Source: Phyllobacterium brassicacearum (lineage in GTDB: Bacteria > Pseudomonadota > Alphaproteobacteria > Rhizobiales > Rhizobiaceae). From it: 64,000 nt of DNA. The number at the start of each line of letters is the position of its first letter. Positions within the stretch are counted from its first letter, which is position 1. The position numbers and the translations under genes are program-made. Below are positions 8,800 through 17,955 of this stretch, piece after piece. Below the pieces are notes generated by a model. It was not told the DNA's origin. It ran no database searches and worked only from the letters and a program-made list of their open reading frames with translations. The stretch covers positions 1 to 64,000 of the forward strand of contig NZ_PGGO01000027.1 of the NCBI RefSeq assembly GCF_003010955.1, given 5' to 3'.

Positions 8800-9027
8800 A
8801 TGACACTGCTTATTTCAACGCTGACCTGCCCTCTTTGTGGGCATAGGTCCACGGAGTCCATGTCGGTTGATACCTGTCAGTACTTTTACGAGTGCAAGGC
8901 TTGCGGAGTGCTGCTCAAACCGAGGAGGGGCGATTGCTGCGTATTTTGTTCCTATGGTTCGGTCCCATGCCCGCCAATCCAGAACGCAGGAGCAGCAGGA
9001 CGCGTCGACGACACCGAAAGTGAGTAG
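8800..9027 (+). CDS. GDCCVxC domain-containing protein
   Basis: From the internal ATG the product is 75 residues. It has a CPLCGH pair near residues 9-14, a CKACGVLLKP pair, and the diagnostic GDCCVFCSYGSVPCPPIQ block. This identifies the GDCCVxC family, some members of which are selenoproteins; here the positions are ordinary Cys codons. The proteins are small, Cys-rich and found in heavy-metal gene neighbourhoods. The next genes encode a periplasmic thioredoxin and a CcdA-like protein, so a thiol-redox or metal-handling role is likely. An upstream in-frame start at 8686 is possible but adds atypical sequence. Confidence 0.75.
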   Translation: MTLLISTLTCPLCGHRSTESMSVDTCQYFYECKACGVLLKPRRGDCCVFCSYGSVPCPPIQNAGAAGRVDDTESE

Positions 9028-9167
9028 TTGGAGATTCCCTGTGCGACAATCATCACATCGGTGTGATCGTGTAACATATTCGCGATACCGCCGAATAGAA
9101 ATTGATGAGCAAACGTTATTGCTCTTGATCTGATCAAATGACCGAATGCGAGAGAAGGAATTGCGCA

Positions 9168-9566
9168 ATGCCAAATCGCCGTCAGGTGATACTTACAGCC
9201 GTGGTATTTGCCGCGGGTACAATGTTTGCGCCCGCATCTTATGCCGCCAGTAAGAGCGGTTTCGTTCAATCCGATTTTGACGCAGCCAAGGCCGCCGGCA
9301 AATCCATTCTGATTGAAGTGACGGCTCCCTGGTGTCCAACCTGCAAGGCGCAGAAGCCGATTCTGTCGGAATTGACATCGGACAAGAAGTTCAAGGATCT
9401 CGTCATTTACGAGGTGGACTTCGACAGCCAGAAGGACGTGCTTCGTCGCTTGAATGTCCGGATGCAGAGCACACTGATCACGTTCAAAAATGGCAAGGAG
9501 ACCGGCCGTTCCACCGGCGACACCAACAAGGCATCTATTTCCCGTCTTCTCGACAAGGCAATCTGA
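9168..9566 (+). CDS. Periplasmic thioredoxin-family protein
   Basis: The 132-residue protein starts MPNRRQ after AAGGA. It has a signal peptide ending near ASYAA (about residue 27) and a thioredoxin fold with the active site APWCPTCKAQKP at about residues 52-63. The segment RRLNVRMQSTLITFKNG contains the strand that usually carries the cis-Pro loop, here with Ser-Thr instead of a clear Pro. It probably acts as a thiol-disulfide reductase in the periplasm, fed with electrons by the CcdA-like protein encoded 7 bases downstream. Confidence 0.8.
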   Translation: MPNRRQVILTAVVFAAGTMFAPASYAASKSGFVQSDFDAAKAAGKSILIEVTAPWCPTCKAQKPILSELTSDKKFKDLVIYEVDFDSQKDVLRRLNVRMQSTLITFKNGKETGRSTGDTNKASISRLLDKAI

Positions 9567-9573
9567 GGTCATC

Positions 9574-10293
9574 GTGCTTGGAACCATCGGTTTTGCCGGG
9601 CTAGCGGGACTGGCGTCGATCTTTTCGCCTTGCGTTCTGCCAATTGTGCCCCTAGTTCTCGGTGCTGCGTCCGCTGAAACCAAATGGGGGCCCGCAGCAC
9701 TCGCAACCGGGCTTGCCATATCGTTCACGGCAGTTGGACTATTCATCGCGACGATCGGATTTGCTATTGGGCTTGACGCGACCGTCTTTAGAGCGGGCGC
9801 AGCCATCCTGATGATTGCACTTGGCGCCATCCTGATGGTCCCGCAACTTCAAATGAAGTTTGCGGTGGCATCCGGCCCGGTTGCCAACCGGATAGGTCGC
9901 AAGTTTGGCGGGTTTTCAACATCCGGCGTCTCCGGACAGCTCGGGGTAGGAATACTTCTAGGTGTGGTTTGGAGCCCGTGTGTCGGTCCGACACTCGGTG
10001 CTGCGTCAGTCCTGGCGTCACGAGGCGAGGATCTTGGCTCAGTCGCGATAACGATGCTTGCCTTCGGTATCGGAGCCTCGGTACCGTTGCTGCTGCTTGG
10101 CATGCTTTCGCGTGAAACGATGACGCGTTGGCGGGGACGCATGGCGGCGACCGGTTATGGACTGAGGACGGCAATGGGTGCGATATTGACCGTCTTTGGT
10201 CTTCTCGTCCTGACGGGTGTGGATAAAGTCGTGGAAACCTGGCTTGTTGATGCATCGCCGCTCTGGCTTACGGATTTAACAACGCGGTTTTGA
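9574..10293 (+). CDS. CcdA/DsbD-like membrane thiol-electron transporter
   Basis: The 239-residue product has about six membrane helices. The conserved Cys-Pro motifs are FSPCVLPIVPLVLG in helix 1 and VWSPCVGPTLG in helix 4, the redox pair that moves electrons across the membrane in the CcdA/DsbD family. The start is a GTG at 9574, preceded by GAGG at the stop of the thioredoxin gene; the longer upstream frame overlaps that gene and is implausible. The two adjacent genes look like a transporter-reductase pair that keeps periplasmic thiols reduced next to the copper-efflux genes. Confidence 0.8.
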   Translation: MLGTIGFAGLAGLASIFSPCVLPIVPLVLGAASAETKWGPAALATGLAISFTAVGLFIATIGFAIGLDATVFRAGAAILMIALGAILMVPQLQMKFAVASGPVANRIGRKFGGFSTSGVSGQLGVGILLGVVWSPCVGPTLGAASVLASRGEDLGSVAITMLAFGIGASVPLLLLGMLSRETMTRWRGRMAATGYGLRTAMGAILTVFGLLVLTGVDKVVETWLVDASPLWLTDLTTRF

Positions 10294-10406
10294 CGGATTG
10301 CGTTCCAAAGCCACCACCACGCCGCACTGACTCTGCCGGGGTGTGCCGGCCGAGATGAAGGCCAATCCTCATAGGCTCGAAGGTTGCAGAATATAAGGGG
10401 ATTCAC

Positions 10407-11096
10407 ATGAGCGAAGCGAGATTTGAGAACATCGAGGCCTGCGTCTTCGATGCCTATGGCACGTTGCTCGATTTTGATTCTCCTGCGAGGCGCGCAAAGG
10501 ACACTCTTGGGAAAAACGCGGAAGCATTGTCGAGCGTCTGGCGTCAAAAGCAGCTTGAATACACGTGGCTACGGTCGTTAATGGGAGCCTATGCGCCATT
10601 TTGGCAAGTTACGGGCGAAGCACTGGACTATGCCATGGAAACGCTTGGCATCGCCGACAATGAGCTGCGTCAGCGATTGATGCAGCTCTACCTGGCGCTC
10701 AATCCGTTCCCGGACGTTGCCGCGACACTGAAGGTCCTGAAGCAAGCCGGGATAAAGACAGCGATACTCACCAATGGCACGCCTGAAATGATCGCGGCCG
10801 CCTGCAGCAACGCAGGCATAGATGGCTTCTTCGACGCCATTTTATCGGTCGATGAAGTGCAAATCTACAAGCCACATCCGTCCGTCTACCAGCTTGCCGT
10901 TGATCGGCTCGGGGCCGCCAAGGAGCGCATCTCGTTCCAGTCGTCGAACTGTTGGGACGCCATTGGTGCATCGCATTTCGGCTTCCGGGTCGTGTGGTGC
11001 AATCGTTACGATCAGCCGCTTGATCAACTGTCGGCAAAGCCGGACGCTGTGATCAAAAGCCTGGCTGAACTGCCGCCACTCATCGGTATAAAGTGA
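10407..11096 (+). CDS. Haloacid dehalogenase, type II
   Basis: The 229-residue HAD-superfamily protein has motif I VFDAYGTLLDF, with the nucleophilic Asp at residue 15. It continues with the type II signature RQKQLEYTWLRSLM, motif II LTNGTPEM, motif III YKPHPSVYQLAVDRL and motif IV SSNCWDAIGA. These features match (S)-2-haloacid dehalogenases, which hydrolyse 2-haloalkanoates to 2-hydroxyacids. The SSNxWDA position has Cys where Ala is usual. The gene stands alone between the CcdA-like gene and the copper cluster. The true substrate may differ. Confidence 0.85.
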   Translation: MSEARFENIEACVFDAYGTLLDFDSPARRAKDTLGKNAEALSSVWRQKQLEYTWLRSLMGAYAPFWQVTGEALDYAMETLGIADNELRQRLMQLYLALNPFPDVAATLKVLKQAGIKTAILTNGTPEMIAAACSNAGIDGFFDAILSVDEVQIYKPHPSVYQLAVDRLGAAKERISFQSSNCWDAIGASHFGFRVVWCNRYDQPLDQLSAKPDAVIKSLAELPPLIGIK

Positions 11097-11121
11097 GGAA
11101 AGCATCCTGCCGACGTTCGCG

Positions 11122-11184
11122 CAACGTCATCGCCGCTTTGATGCCTTGGACGGCAAGGCGTCAGCGGCCGATGCCCGCTCGGCA
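11122..11184 (+). pseudogene. DUF982 gene fragment
   Basis: About 21 codons encode RFDALDGKASAADARSA, closely matching the C-terminal part of the intact DUF982 protein at 7882-8139. Neither the N-terminal half nor the end of the gene is present. It is a remnant of a second DUF982 gene just after the haloacid dehalogenase. Confidence 0.5.
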
Positions 11185-11378
11185 TCGCCCCACCGTCATT
11201 CGCGCATTTATAATCAGTGCTTAGGTTTTTAGCAGTGTTGTAACCGCCATTTGATGCACCTGATTTTTATGTGAAATGCGAAGTTGTGCCGGAGCGGCAC
11301 GCATCAGAGTTCACGATCATCCATCAATTTCCAGTGAGCGTCTGTTCAAGCCGTGGTTCCTGTGACAAGTTCGGATCA

Positions 11379-11759
11379 ATGACGAGACAATCCGCTATCC
11401 GCACTCTTATGTTTGCTTTTGCATTGCTTGGGCTTGTGCTCGGGCCGATGGCTGGTTTCATGAGCGGTGCGGCCATGGCTGACCAAAGCACATCCGTCAT
11501 GACCGGAATGAACGACATGGCGGGCATGGCAAGCATGCCTGACGACATGCCATGCTGTCCCGAACAACGGGCCAAGATTCCCGATTGTTCGAAGGGCTGC
11601 CCACTGAACGTTCTTTGCCTCGCTGGTTTCGCCAACATCGCAATCGGCGACGTGGATACATTCTCCATCCTCGCGCACAAGGACCTGTTCCACCCCTTTC
11701 CTGTGGAAGTACTCGCTTCCTGGGCAGACGATCCCCCACACAGGCCACCCAGCATCTGA
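11379..11759 (+). CDS. Cys/Met-rich periplasmic protein of a copper cluster
   Basis: The 126-residue product from MTRQSAIRTLMF has a hydrophobic N-terminal signal or anchor (residues about 8-30) and then a Met-rich stretch (MTGMNDMAGMASMPDDM). A Cys-rich block follows, with CC, a Cys after IPD, a Cys after SKG and a Cys in VLCLAG. Similar proteins sit just upstream of CusBA-type efflux genes and are thought to bind Cu(I) in the periplasm. An in-frame start 36 codons upstream is less likely, since the signal peptide begins at this Met. Confidence 0.6.
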   Translation: MTRQSAIRTLMFAFALLGLVLGPMAGFMSGAAMADQSTSVMTGMNDMAGMASMPDDMPCCPEQRAKIPDCSKGCPLNVLCLAGFANIAIGDVDTFSILAHKDLFHPFPVEVLASWADDPPHRPPSI

Positions 11760-11880
11760 TTGTCATTGGCGCTGAGCGCCATCTCACCGAGCAGCGGAAG
11801 CCTTCGGTGAAAACTGCGTGGCATTTGCCGCGCTGATTGCCGTGCATCAAACGCGGCTGATGATAATCGGAAACTGAAAC

Positions 11881-12276
11881 ATGACAAAAATCGTAAGACT
11901 CCTCGCGGGCGCCATGCTCGCCTCCATCCTCACATCGACACAAATGGCAAACGCCGCACCGTCTGATTACGAATTCCAGCTGGTCCAGCCGGAAACCAAA
12001 AGCGGCGAAGCAATCCTTGATGTCCGGCTTGTCGACAAGCGGTCGGGCAAGACGGTGCCCGATGCCGTGATCTTCGCCAAGCGCATCGACATGGCTCCGG
12101 ATGGGATGGAGACGATGAGCGCGCCCATCGAGGAATTGCCTTCGACCGAACCCGGCATCTATCGCTTCAAGGCGCAGATCAGCATGGCCGGCGGCTGGCG
12201 ATTGTCACTCGGCGCGAAAGTGCGGGGTGAAACCGGAACGGTCGAAAACCAGCTGGTGCTCAAGGCAGGACAATGA
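11881..12276 (+). CDS. FixH/YtkA-like periplasmic protein
   Basis: The 131-residue protein has a signal peptide ending near ANAAP (about residue 26). A single beta-sandwich domain of the YtkA/FixH type follows, with FQLVQPETKSGEAILDVRLVD near the start and PGIYRFKAQISMAGGWRLSL near the end. Its stop overlaps the start of the CusB-like gene by ATGA, so they are translationally coupled. Such proteins regularly precede RND copper-efflux adaptors; a metal or assembly role is inferred from that context. Confidence 0.75.
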   Translation: MTKIVRLLAGAMLASILTSTQMANAAPSDYEFQLVQPETKSGEAILDVRLVDKRSGKTVPDAVIFAKRIDMAPDGMETMSAPIEELPSTEPGIYRFKAQISMAGGWRLSLGAKVRGETGTVENQLVLKAGQ

Positions 12277-13733
12277 CCAGCCGGATCACTTCGGCGTTCC
12301 TGACCCTCGTCGCCATATCGGCGGCGGGGGCAGGGGGGTATTACGCCGGCAGTAATGGATTTCGCGTGGAGGGGCTGGCATTGTCCGCCCCTGCGACGTC
12401 CGTGGCTGCACCCGCTGCTTCAGGTCCGGTGATCTATTACCGCGATCCGGACGGCAAACCGTTCTACGCGGCAACTCTTCGAAAGACTGCGGACGGACGC
12501 GATTTTCTGCCCGTGCTCGCCAGCGAGGACGTCAGCTTCGACGGGCAGGGCTCGACCAGCGGAAATCCGTCTGCACCTGACCCAAACCCCGCGGTCACCT
12601 CGGAAAACAAAAAGGTCCTCTACTATCGCAATCCGATGGGCCTTCCCGACACCTCCCCCGTGCCGAAGAAAGATTCCATGGGCATGGACTATCTTCCCGT
12701 TTACGACGGCGAGGACAATGACGACGGAAAACTGAAGATCAGTCTCGGCAAGATGCAGCGCACGGGCGTACGTTCCGAACAAGCTGCAAGCCGGGTCCTG
12801 ACGGTCCCGGTGCGTGCCCCCGGCACCATTCAGCTTGATGAGCGCAGGATTTCGGTTGTCGCCACGCGGTCCGACGCCTTTATCGAGAAGGTGGCCGACA
12901 TCACCACGGGGGACAAGGTCAAGAAGGGACAGGATCTGGTCCGTCTTTACTCGCCCGACATCGCCACCGCCGGGGCTCAATATGTCACTGAGCTGAGCGA
13001 TCCAGTGCGCAGGTCAGTGCTGGGCGGTGCCCGGCAACGGCTCGAAAATCTTGGGGCACACGCCGATCTGATCAAGGAAATCGAGCGCACCCGCAAGGTG
13101 CCGCTCGCCGTACCCTGGACCGCGTCACAGGACGGGGTTGTGCTCGAGCGCAATGCCATTGATGGCATGAAGGCGGCACCGGGTGACGTGCTTTTCCGCA
13201 TCGCCGACGTTTCAACAGTCTGGGCGCTGGCCGACATCGCCGATCGCGATCTGCCGAGAATTGCGACTGGCCAGAATGTAACCGTGCGCGTGCGGGGTTT
13301 CGATGATCGCACTTTCGCGGGCAAGGTTTCGCAGATTTATCCGCAGGTCAACAAGGAGACGCGGACGACGCGCGTACGGGTGGAGCTTGCAAACCGCGAT
13401 GGCATCCTGCGGCCGGACATGTATGTCGAGGCCGAGATTGCCACCGGCAGCGAACAGCCCGTCACCTCCGTACCCGCAAGTGCGGTGCTCGATAGCGGTA
13501 TGCGCCAGATCGTCCTTATCGACAAGGGCGAGGGGCGTTTCGAGCCACGTGTCGTTACCGTTGGGCGGCGCAATACCGACTACGTCGAAATCCGCGAAGG
13601 CATTACCCCCGGCGATGACGTCGTGGTGGCGGCAAACTTCTTGATCGATGCCGAGAGCAACCTCAAGGCGGCGCTTCGCGGTCTTGCTCCGGATACGCCA
13701 AAACCTGACCAGCCAGGGGAGAAGCCGCTATGA
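12273..13733 (+). CDS. cusB: Copper/silver efflux RND periplasmic adaptor (CusB-like)
   Basis: The 486-residue adaptor has an N-terminal membrane signal/anchor and two heavy-metal-binding repeats at about residues 49-85 and 110-150. The first contains IYYRDPDGKPF; the second contains LYYRNPMGLPDTSPVPKKDS, then MGMDYLPVY. The barrel-sandwich, lipoyl and membrane-proximal domains of the membrane fusion family follow. It joins the inner-membrane pump to an outer-membrane channel and delivers Cu(I)/Ag(I) to the pump. No outer-membrane CusC-like gene is seen here. It overlaps the next gene by ATGA. Confidence 0.88.
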   Translation: MTSRITSAFLTLVAISAAGAGGYYAGSNGFRVEGLALSAPATSVAAPAASGPVIYYRDPDGKPFYAATLRKTADGRDFLPVLASEDVSFDGQGSTSGNPSAPDPNPAVTSENKKVLYYRNPMGLPDTSPVPKKDSMGMDYLPVYDGEDNDDGKLKISLGKMQRTGVRSEQAASRVLTVPVRAPGTIQLDERRISVVATRSDAFIEKVADITTGDKVKKGQDLVRLYSPDIATAGAQYVTELSDPVRRSVLGGARQRLENLGAHADLIKEIERTRKVPLAVPWTASQDGVVLERNAIDGMKAAPGDVLFRIADVSTVWALADIADRDLPRIATGQNVTVRVRGFDDRTFAGKVSQIYPQVNKETRTTRVRVELANRDGILRPDMYVEAEIATGSEQPVTSVPASAVLDSGMRQIVLIDKGEGRFEPRVVTVGRRNTDYVEIREGITPGDDVVVAANFLIDAESNLKAALRGLAPDTPKPDQPGEKPL

Positions 13734-16700
13734 TCGGTCATCTCATCGCCTGGTCGGCACGAAACCTGATGCTGGTGCTGATCGGTACGGTGTTTGCCGT
13801 CGCCGCAGGCGTCTATGCGCTCAAGACCTCGCCGCTCGATGCCATTCCCGACCTCTCCGACGTTCAGGTTATCGTCTACACCGACTATCCGGGACAAGGG
13901 CCGCAGGTTGTCGAGGACCAGGTCACCTATCCGTTGACGACGGCCATGCTCACCGTGCCGAAGTCAAAGGTCGTCCGCGGCTTCTCCTTCTTCGGCGTGT
14001 CCTTTGTCTACGTGATCTTCGAGGACGGCACCGATCCCTATTGGGCGCGCAGCCGCGTCCTTGAATACCTGAATGCCGCTGCACCTCGGCTACCACAGGG
14101 CGTCACTCCGGGTCTTGGGCCGGATGCGACGGGCGTCGGCTGGGTCTATCAGTATGCGATTGTCGCCAGGGAGCAAACCCTTGCGGAACTGCGGTCGCTT
14201 CAGGATTGGGTCGTCCGTTTTGCCGCTGCCAAGGCGGAGGGCGTGGCCGAAGTCGCCAGCGTCGGCGGGTTTGTCAAGCAATACAATGTCGTGGTCGATC
14301 CGCAGCGCCTGCGCTCCTTCGGCATTCCGCTGCAGACCGTCAAGGACGCTATCCGCAACAGCAATATGGATACGGGCGGGCGTTCAGTTGAACTCTCCGA
14401 ATTCGAGTTCATGGTGCGCGGACGGGGTTATCTCAAGGGTATCACCGACCTCGAACAGATCGTTTTAAAGAGCGACGGCGGCACGCCTGTCCTGATGCGC
14501 GACGTGGCGCAAGTGGAACTCGGTCCCGACGAGCGCCGCGGTGTCACCGAACTCAACGGCGAAGGCGAAGTCGCCAGCGGCATCGCCTTGCAGCGCTTCG
14601 GGGCCAACGCGCTGACAGTCATCGACAACGTCAAGGCTGCGCTCGCCGAGATCGTACCAAGCCTGCCGAAGGGTACCGAGATTGTTCCCGTCTATGATCG
14701 GTCGCAATTGATCGACGCAGCGATTGAAACATTAAAGAGCACGCTGTTTGAGGAAAGCGTCATCGTCGCGCTCGTCTCAATTTTATTTCTTCTCCACGTG
14801 CGCAGCGCCCTTGTCGCCATCCTGATGTTGCCCGTTGGCGTGCTGATGGCGTTTGCCGCGATGCGTTTGCTCGGGCTTGGCTCCAACATCATGAGCCTCG
14901 GTGGCATCGCCATTGCGGTCGGGGCGATGATCGATGCCGCCATCGTCATGATCGAAAACGCCCACAAGCATCTCGAACGCGCGCCGGACGACAAGCCACG
15001 CATCGAGGTACTGATCGACGCTGCGAAGGAAGTCGGCCCGGCGCTATTCTTCAGCTTGCTGATCATTACCGTCTCGTTCCTGCCGATCTTCACGCTGGAA
15101 TCGCAGGAAGGGCGGATGTTCGGGCCACTTGCCTTTACCAAGACATTCGCCATGGCTGCGGCAGCCCTCCTGTCGGTGACACTGGTGCCTGCCCTGATGG
15201 TTATCTTCGTCCGCGGCCGCATTGTTCCCGAGCACAAGAACCCGATCAATCGCTTCCTGATCTGGATCTACCGCCCGGTGATCAGCGGCGTGCTGCGTGC
15301 CAAGGTGCTGACCATCCTCATCGCATTGCTGGTACTTGGCGCATCGGTCTGGCCCGCCAGACAGATCGGCTCGGAGTTCATGCCGACGCTCAACGAGGGA
15401 ACGCTGATGTACATGCCGACGACCCTGCCGGGCATCTCGATCACCAAGGCAGCCGACCTTTTGCAGACGCAGGACCGGATCATCAAATCCTTCCCTGAAG
15501 TGGCATCGGTCTACGGCAAGGCTGGCCGCGCCGCGACGGCCACAGATCCGGCTCCGACCGAGATGTTCGAGACCATCATCAACCTCAAACCGAAGGAGCA
15601 ATGGCGACCCGGCCTTACCATCGACAGCCTGAAGGAAGAGATGGACAAGGCGTTGCAGTTCCCGGGCGTTTCCAATGCCTGGACCATGCCGATCCGGGCA
15701 CGCATCGACATGCTGTCAACGGGTATACGGACGCCCGTTGGTATCAAGGTGTTTGGGACGGATCTTACCCAGATGGAACAGGTGGCGCGTCAGGTCGAAA
15801 GCGTCGTCAAGGCCGTGCCCGGAACGTCGAGCGCCTATGCTGAACGCGTCATCGGCGGCTATTACCTCGACATCGTTCCCGACCGGGCCTCTCTCGCCCG
15901 CTACGGTCTGATGATTGGCGATGTGCAGGACGTGATCGCCACCGCCCTTGGCGGCGAGACCGTGACAACGACAGTAGAAGGGCGCGAGCGCTATACGGTC
16001 AATGTCCGCTATCCGCGTGATTTCCGCAGCGATCCGCAATCGATCGCCCGGGAGGTGCTGGTGCCGCTGCCGAATGCCGGCACGGTGCCGCTCGGAGAGG
16101 TCGCCAGCGTTCAGTTGACCCGCGGTGCCACCTCGATCCGCACCGAGAACGGCCAGCTTGCGATCTACATCTTCGTCGACATCGCCGGGCGCGATCTCGG
16201 CAGCTATGTCGCCGAAGCACGGGAAGCTGTGGCGAAGGAGGTCGTCTTTCCCGCGGGAACCTATGTCGCGTGGAGCGGACAGTTCGAGTATCTCGAGCGG
16301 GCGGAGGCACGGCTGAAGATCGTCGTCCCCGTGACGCTGCTGATCATTTTCCTGCTGCTTTACCTCAACTTCCGCAGGCTGACCGAAACGCTGATTGTCA
16401 TGCTGTCGCTGCCCTTCGCGCTTGTCGGCGGACTTTGGCTGATGTGGTGGCTCGGCTTCAACATGTCCGTTGCGGTCGCCGTCGGTTTCATCGCACTTGC
16501 GGGGGTTGCCGCCGAAACGGGCGTCATCATGCTGATCTATCTCGATCAGGCTTTGAATGAGCAGCGCGACAAAGCACAGGCGCAATGCCGAGACTTCACA
16601 CGATTGGACCTGCATCACGCCATCATGGAGGGTGCGGTCGAGCGCGTGCGGCCGAAGATGATGACGGTCGTCGCCATCATGGCGGGGCTGATCCCGATCC

Positions 16701-16903
16701 TGTGGAGCACCGGAGCGGGTTCGGAGATCATGCAGCGCATCGCGGTGCCAATGATCGGCGGCATGGTGTCGTCGACGCTTTTGACGCTCATCGTCATCCC
16801 GGCGATCTACGGGCTGGTGAAAGGTTGGCGCTTGTCGGCCCTCAGGGCGGCGGAGTCGAATGTTCATGAAGGCGCGGACGAACTGAAGGTGGCCGCCGAG
16901 TGA
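13730..16903 (+). CDS. cusA: Heavy-metal efflux RND pump (CusA/CzcA family)
   Basis: The 1057-residue inner-membrane proton antiporter has the usual HME-RND length and layout: a membrane helix at 1-30, a porter domain, and two sets of six helices around residues 335-545 and 860-1045. The family motif AVGAMIDAAIVMIENAHKHL carries the proton-relay Asp. Met residues in the porter-region SNAWTMPIRARIDML favour a Cu(I)/Ag(I) CusA type over a CzcA zinc type. The operon context with Cys/Met-rich proteins supports copper. The frame is intact. Confidence 0.9.
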   Translation: MIGHLIAWSARNLMLVLIGTVFAVAAGVYALKTSPLDAIPDLSDVQVIVYTDYPGQGPQVVEDQVTYPLTTAMLTVPKSKVVRGFSFFGVSFVYVIFEDGTDPYWARSRVLEYLNAAAPRLPQGVTPGLGPDATGVGWVYQYAIVAREQTLAELRSLQDWVVRFAAAKAEGVAEVASVGGFVKQYNVVVDPQRLRSFGIPLQTVKDAIRNSNMDTGGRSVELSEFEFMVRGRGYLKGITDLEQIVLKSDGGTPVLMRDVAQVELGPDERRGVTELNGEGEVASGIALQRFGANALTVIDNVKAALAEIVPSLPKGTEIVPVYDRSQLIDAAIETLKSTLFEESVIVALVSILFLLHVRSALVAILMLPVGVLMAFAAMRLLGLGSNIMSLGGIAIAVGAMIDAAIVMIENAHKHLERAPDDKPRIEVLIDAAKEVGPALFFSLLIITVSFLPIFTLESQEGRMFGPLAFTKTFAMAAAALLSVTLVPALMVIFVRGRIVPEHKNPINRFLIWIYRPVISGVLRAKVLTILIALLVLGASVWPARQIGSEFMPTLNEGTLMYMPTTLPGISITKAADLLQTQDRIIKSFPEVASVYGKAGRAATATDPAPTEMFETIINLKPKEQWRPGLTIDSLKEEMDKALQFPGVSNAWTMPIRARIDMLSTGIRTPVGIKVFGTDLTQMEQVARQVESVVKAVPGTSSAYAERVIGGYYLDIVPDRASLARYGLMIGDVQDVIATALGGETVTTTVEGRERYTVNVRYPRDFRSDPQSIAREVLVPLPNAGTVPLGEVASVQLTRGATSIRTENGQLAIYIFVDIAGRDLGSYVAEAREAVAKEVVFPAGTYVAWSGQFEYLERAEARLKIVVPVTLLIIFLLLYLNFRRLTETLIVMLSLPFALVGGLWLMWWLGFNMSVAVAVGFIALAGVAAETGVIMLIYLDQALNEQRDKAQAQCRDFTRLDLHHAIMEGAVERVRPKMMTVVAIMAGLIPILWSTGAGSEIMQRIAVPMIGGMVSSTLLTLIVIPAIYGLVKGWRLSALRAAESNVHEGADELKVAAE

Positions 16904-16973
16904 AGGACGGATGATGGAGCCCGCCGGCCGGCTCCCGCGGATCCTGGCTAAAGGAATGGAGGTGTCAGAAACA

Positions 16974-17555
16974 ATGGACGCCGAGAACAATGATTGGATC
17001 ACTCTTTGGCCCTACGTGGTCCTGCTGCTCATTTTGTCTGCCGGGGCTGTCCATCTTTTGCTCGCGCCATCGCATTGGCTGGAATGGGTCGGAGCGGGAT
17101 CGCTGCAAGCGTTCATCGTTGCGTTTTGTGCGGAAATGAACGGCATCGTCCTGACCAACGTCCCGTTCAATCACGGGCGCGGTCACCCTTGGGCTGCACT
17201 TTTGGGTTACGGGACGTCAGGGGCCGTTTTCGAAATGATGCTTGGCTCGGTCCTCGTGGTGGTCGGGCTTCTGCTGATTGTCAAAGGTTGGATCAAGCTT
17301 TATTTTCATAGCGGCAGACTGATCACCGATGGTGCCTACGCCATGATGAGGCACCCGCAATATGCAGGCATCTTCCTGGTGGTCTTCGGGACGCTGATGC
17401 ATTGGCCGACGATTCCGGTACTGCTGCTCGCGCCCGTGATCCTGTGGCTATATGTGCGCCTGGCCAAGCGGGAAGAGGCCGACTTGATTGATCGATTTGG
17501 AACTCCGTACAAACAATACCAGGAACTGGTGCCGATGTTCGTTCCCGGTTGGTAA
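16974..17555 (+). CDS. Isoprenylcysteine methyltransferase-like membrane protein
   Basis: The 193-residue integral membrane protein has helices near residues 13-32, 45-65, 85-110 and 145-165. The methyltransferase signature GAYAMMRHPQYAGIFL (about residues 122-137) and the C-terminal REEADLIDRFGTPYKQYQ place it in the ICMT/PEMT phospholipid methyltransferase group, which uses S-adenosylmethionine. GGAGGT is suitably placed before this ATG, so it is preferred over an upstream Met. Such genes often follow CusBA-type efflux genes in alphaproteobacteria; their role in metal resistance is unclear. Confidence 0.7.
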   Translation: MDAENNDWITLWPYVVLLLILSAGAVHLLLAPSHWLEWVGAGSLQAFIVAFCAEMNGIVLTNVPFNHGRGHPWAALLGYGTSGAVFEMMLGSVLVVVGLLLIVKGWIKLYFHSGRLITDGAYAMMRHPQYAGIFLVVFGTLMHWPTIPVLLLAPVILWLYVRLAKREEADLIDRFGTPYKQYQELVPMFVPGW

Positions 17556-17628
17556 CGCAGTGGCCGACTGCCAGTAGCAAGTACACTGGTTCGACCGTTG
17601 CAACGGTCACAAATGAAAGGAAGCTGCA

Positions 17629-17901
17629 ATGTTGAGATTACTGAGAATCCTTGTCGCCGCTTTAGTGGTTGGGCTTGCCGTCACGCCACAGATATTTGCC
17701 GCAGATACCGACCAGGCTCCCGGATCAAAAATGGGCACCGGCATGATGGAGCAGGGCGGTATGATGAACATGATGAGCATGATGCAGCAAATGAACCAAA
17801 TGATGGAGAGCTGCAACAAGATGATGCAAAAAATGGATGCCGCTCCTACCGACGGGCAGCATCAAAAGAAGATGCCGGCCCAGCCTGACACGAAGGAATG
17901 A
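17629..17901 (+). CDS. Met-rich periplasmic protein
   Basis: The 90-residue protein has a signal peptide (residues 1-24, ending in FAAD). Residues 35-70 contain more than a dozen Met, often in MM pairs, plus one Cys. This pattern is typical of small periplasmic copper-binding proteins that use Met thioethers. AAGGAAG precedes the ATG. It lies between the methyltransferase and DUF411 genes in the copper cluster. Cu(I) binding is inferred from composition. Confidence 0.65.
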   Translation: MLRLLRILVAALVVGLAVTPQIFAADTDQAPGSKMGTGMMEQGGMMNMMSMMQQMNQMMESCNKMMQKMDAAPTDGQHQKKMPAQPDTKE

Positions 17902-17955
17902 TCAAGAGCCGGCGGGCGGCCACGGCACGGAGAACGCATAAGGAGGTACCACCAG

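Noticed and set aside
9107-9124. GAGCAA-N6-TTGCTC inverted repeat before the thioredoxin gene
   Set aside because: Only six base pairs per arm; too short to call an operator without comparison.
8952-9830. Long minus-strand frame (292 codons)
   Set aside because: Antisense to the thioredoxin and CcdA-like genes, which have motifs, starts and ribosome binding sites.
15716-17002. Long minus-strand frame (428 codons)
   Set aside because: Shadow of the CusA-like gene; highly charged His/Arg/Asp-rich composition typical of antisense frames.
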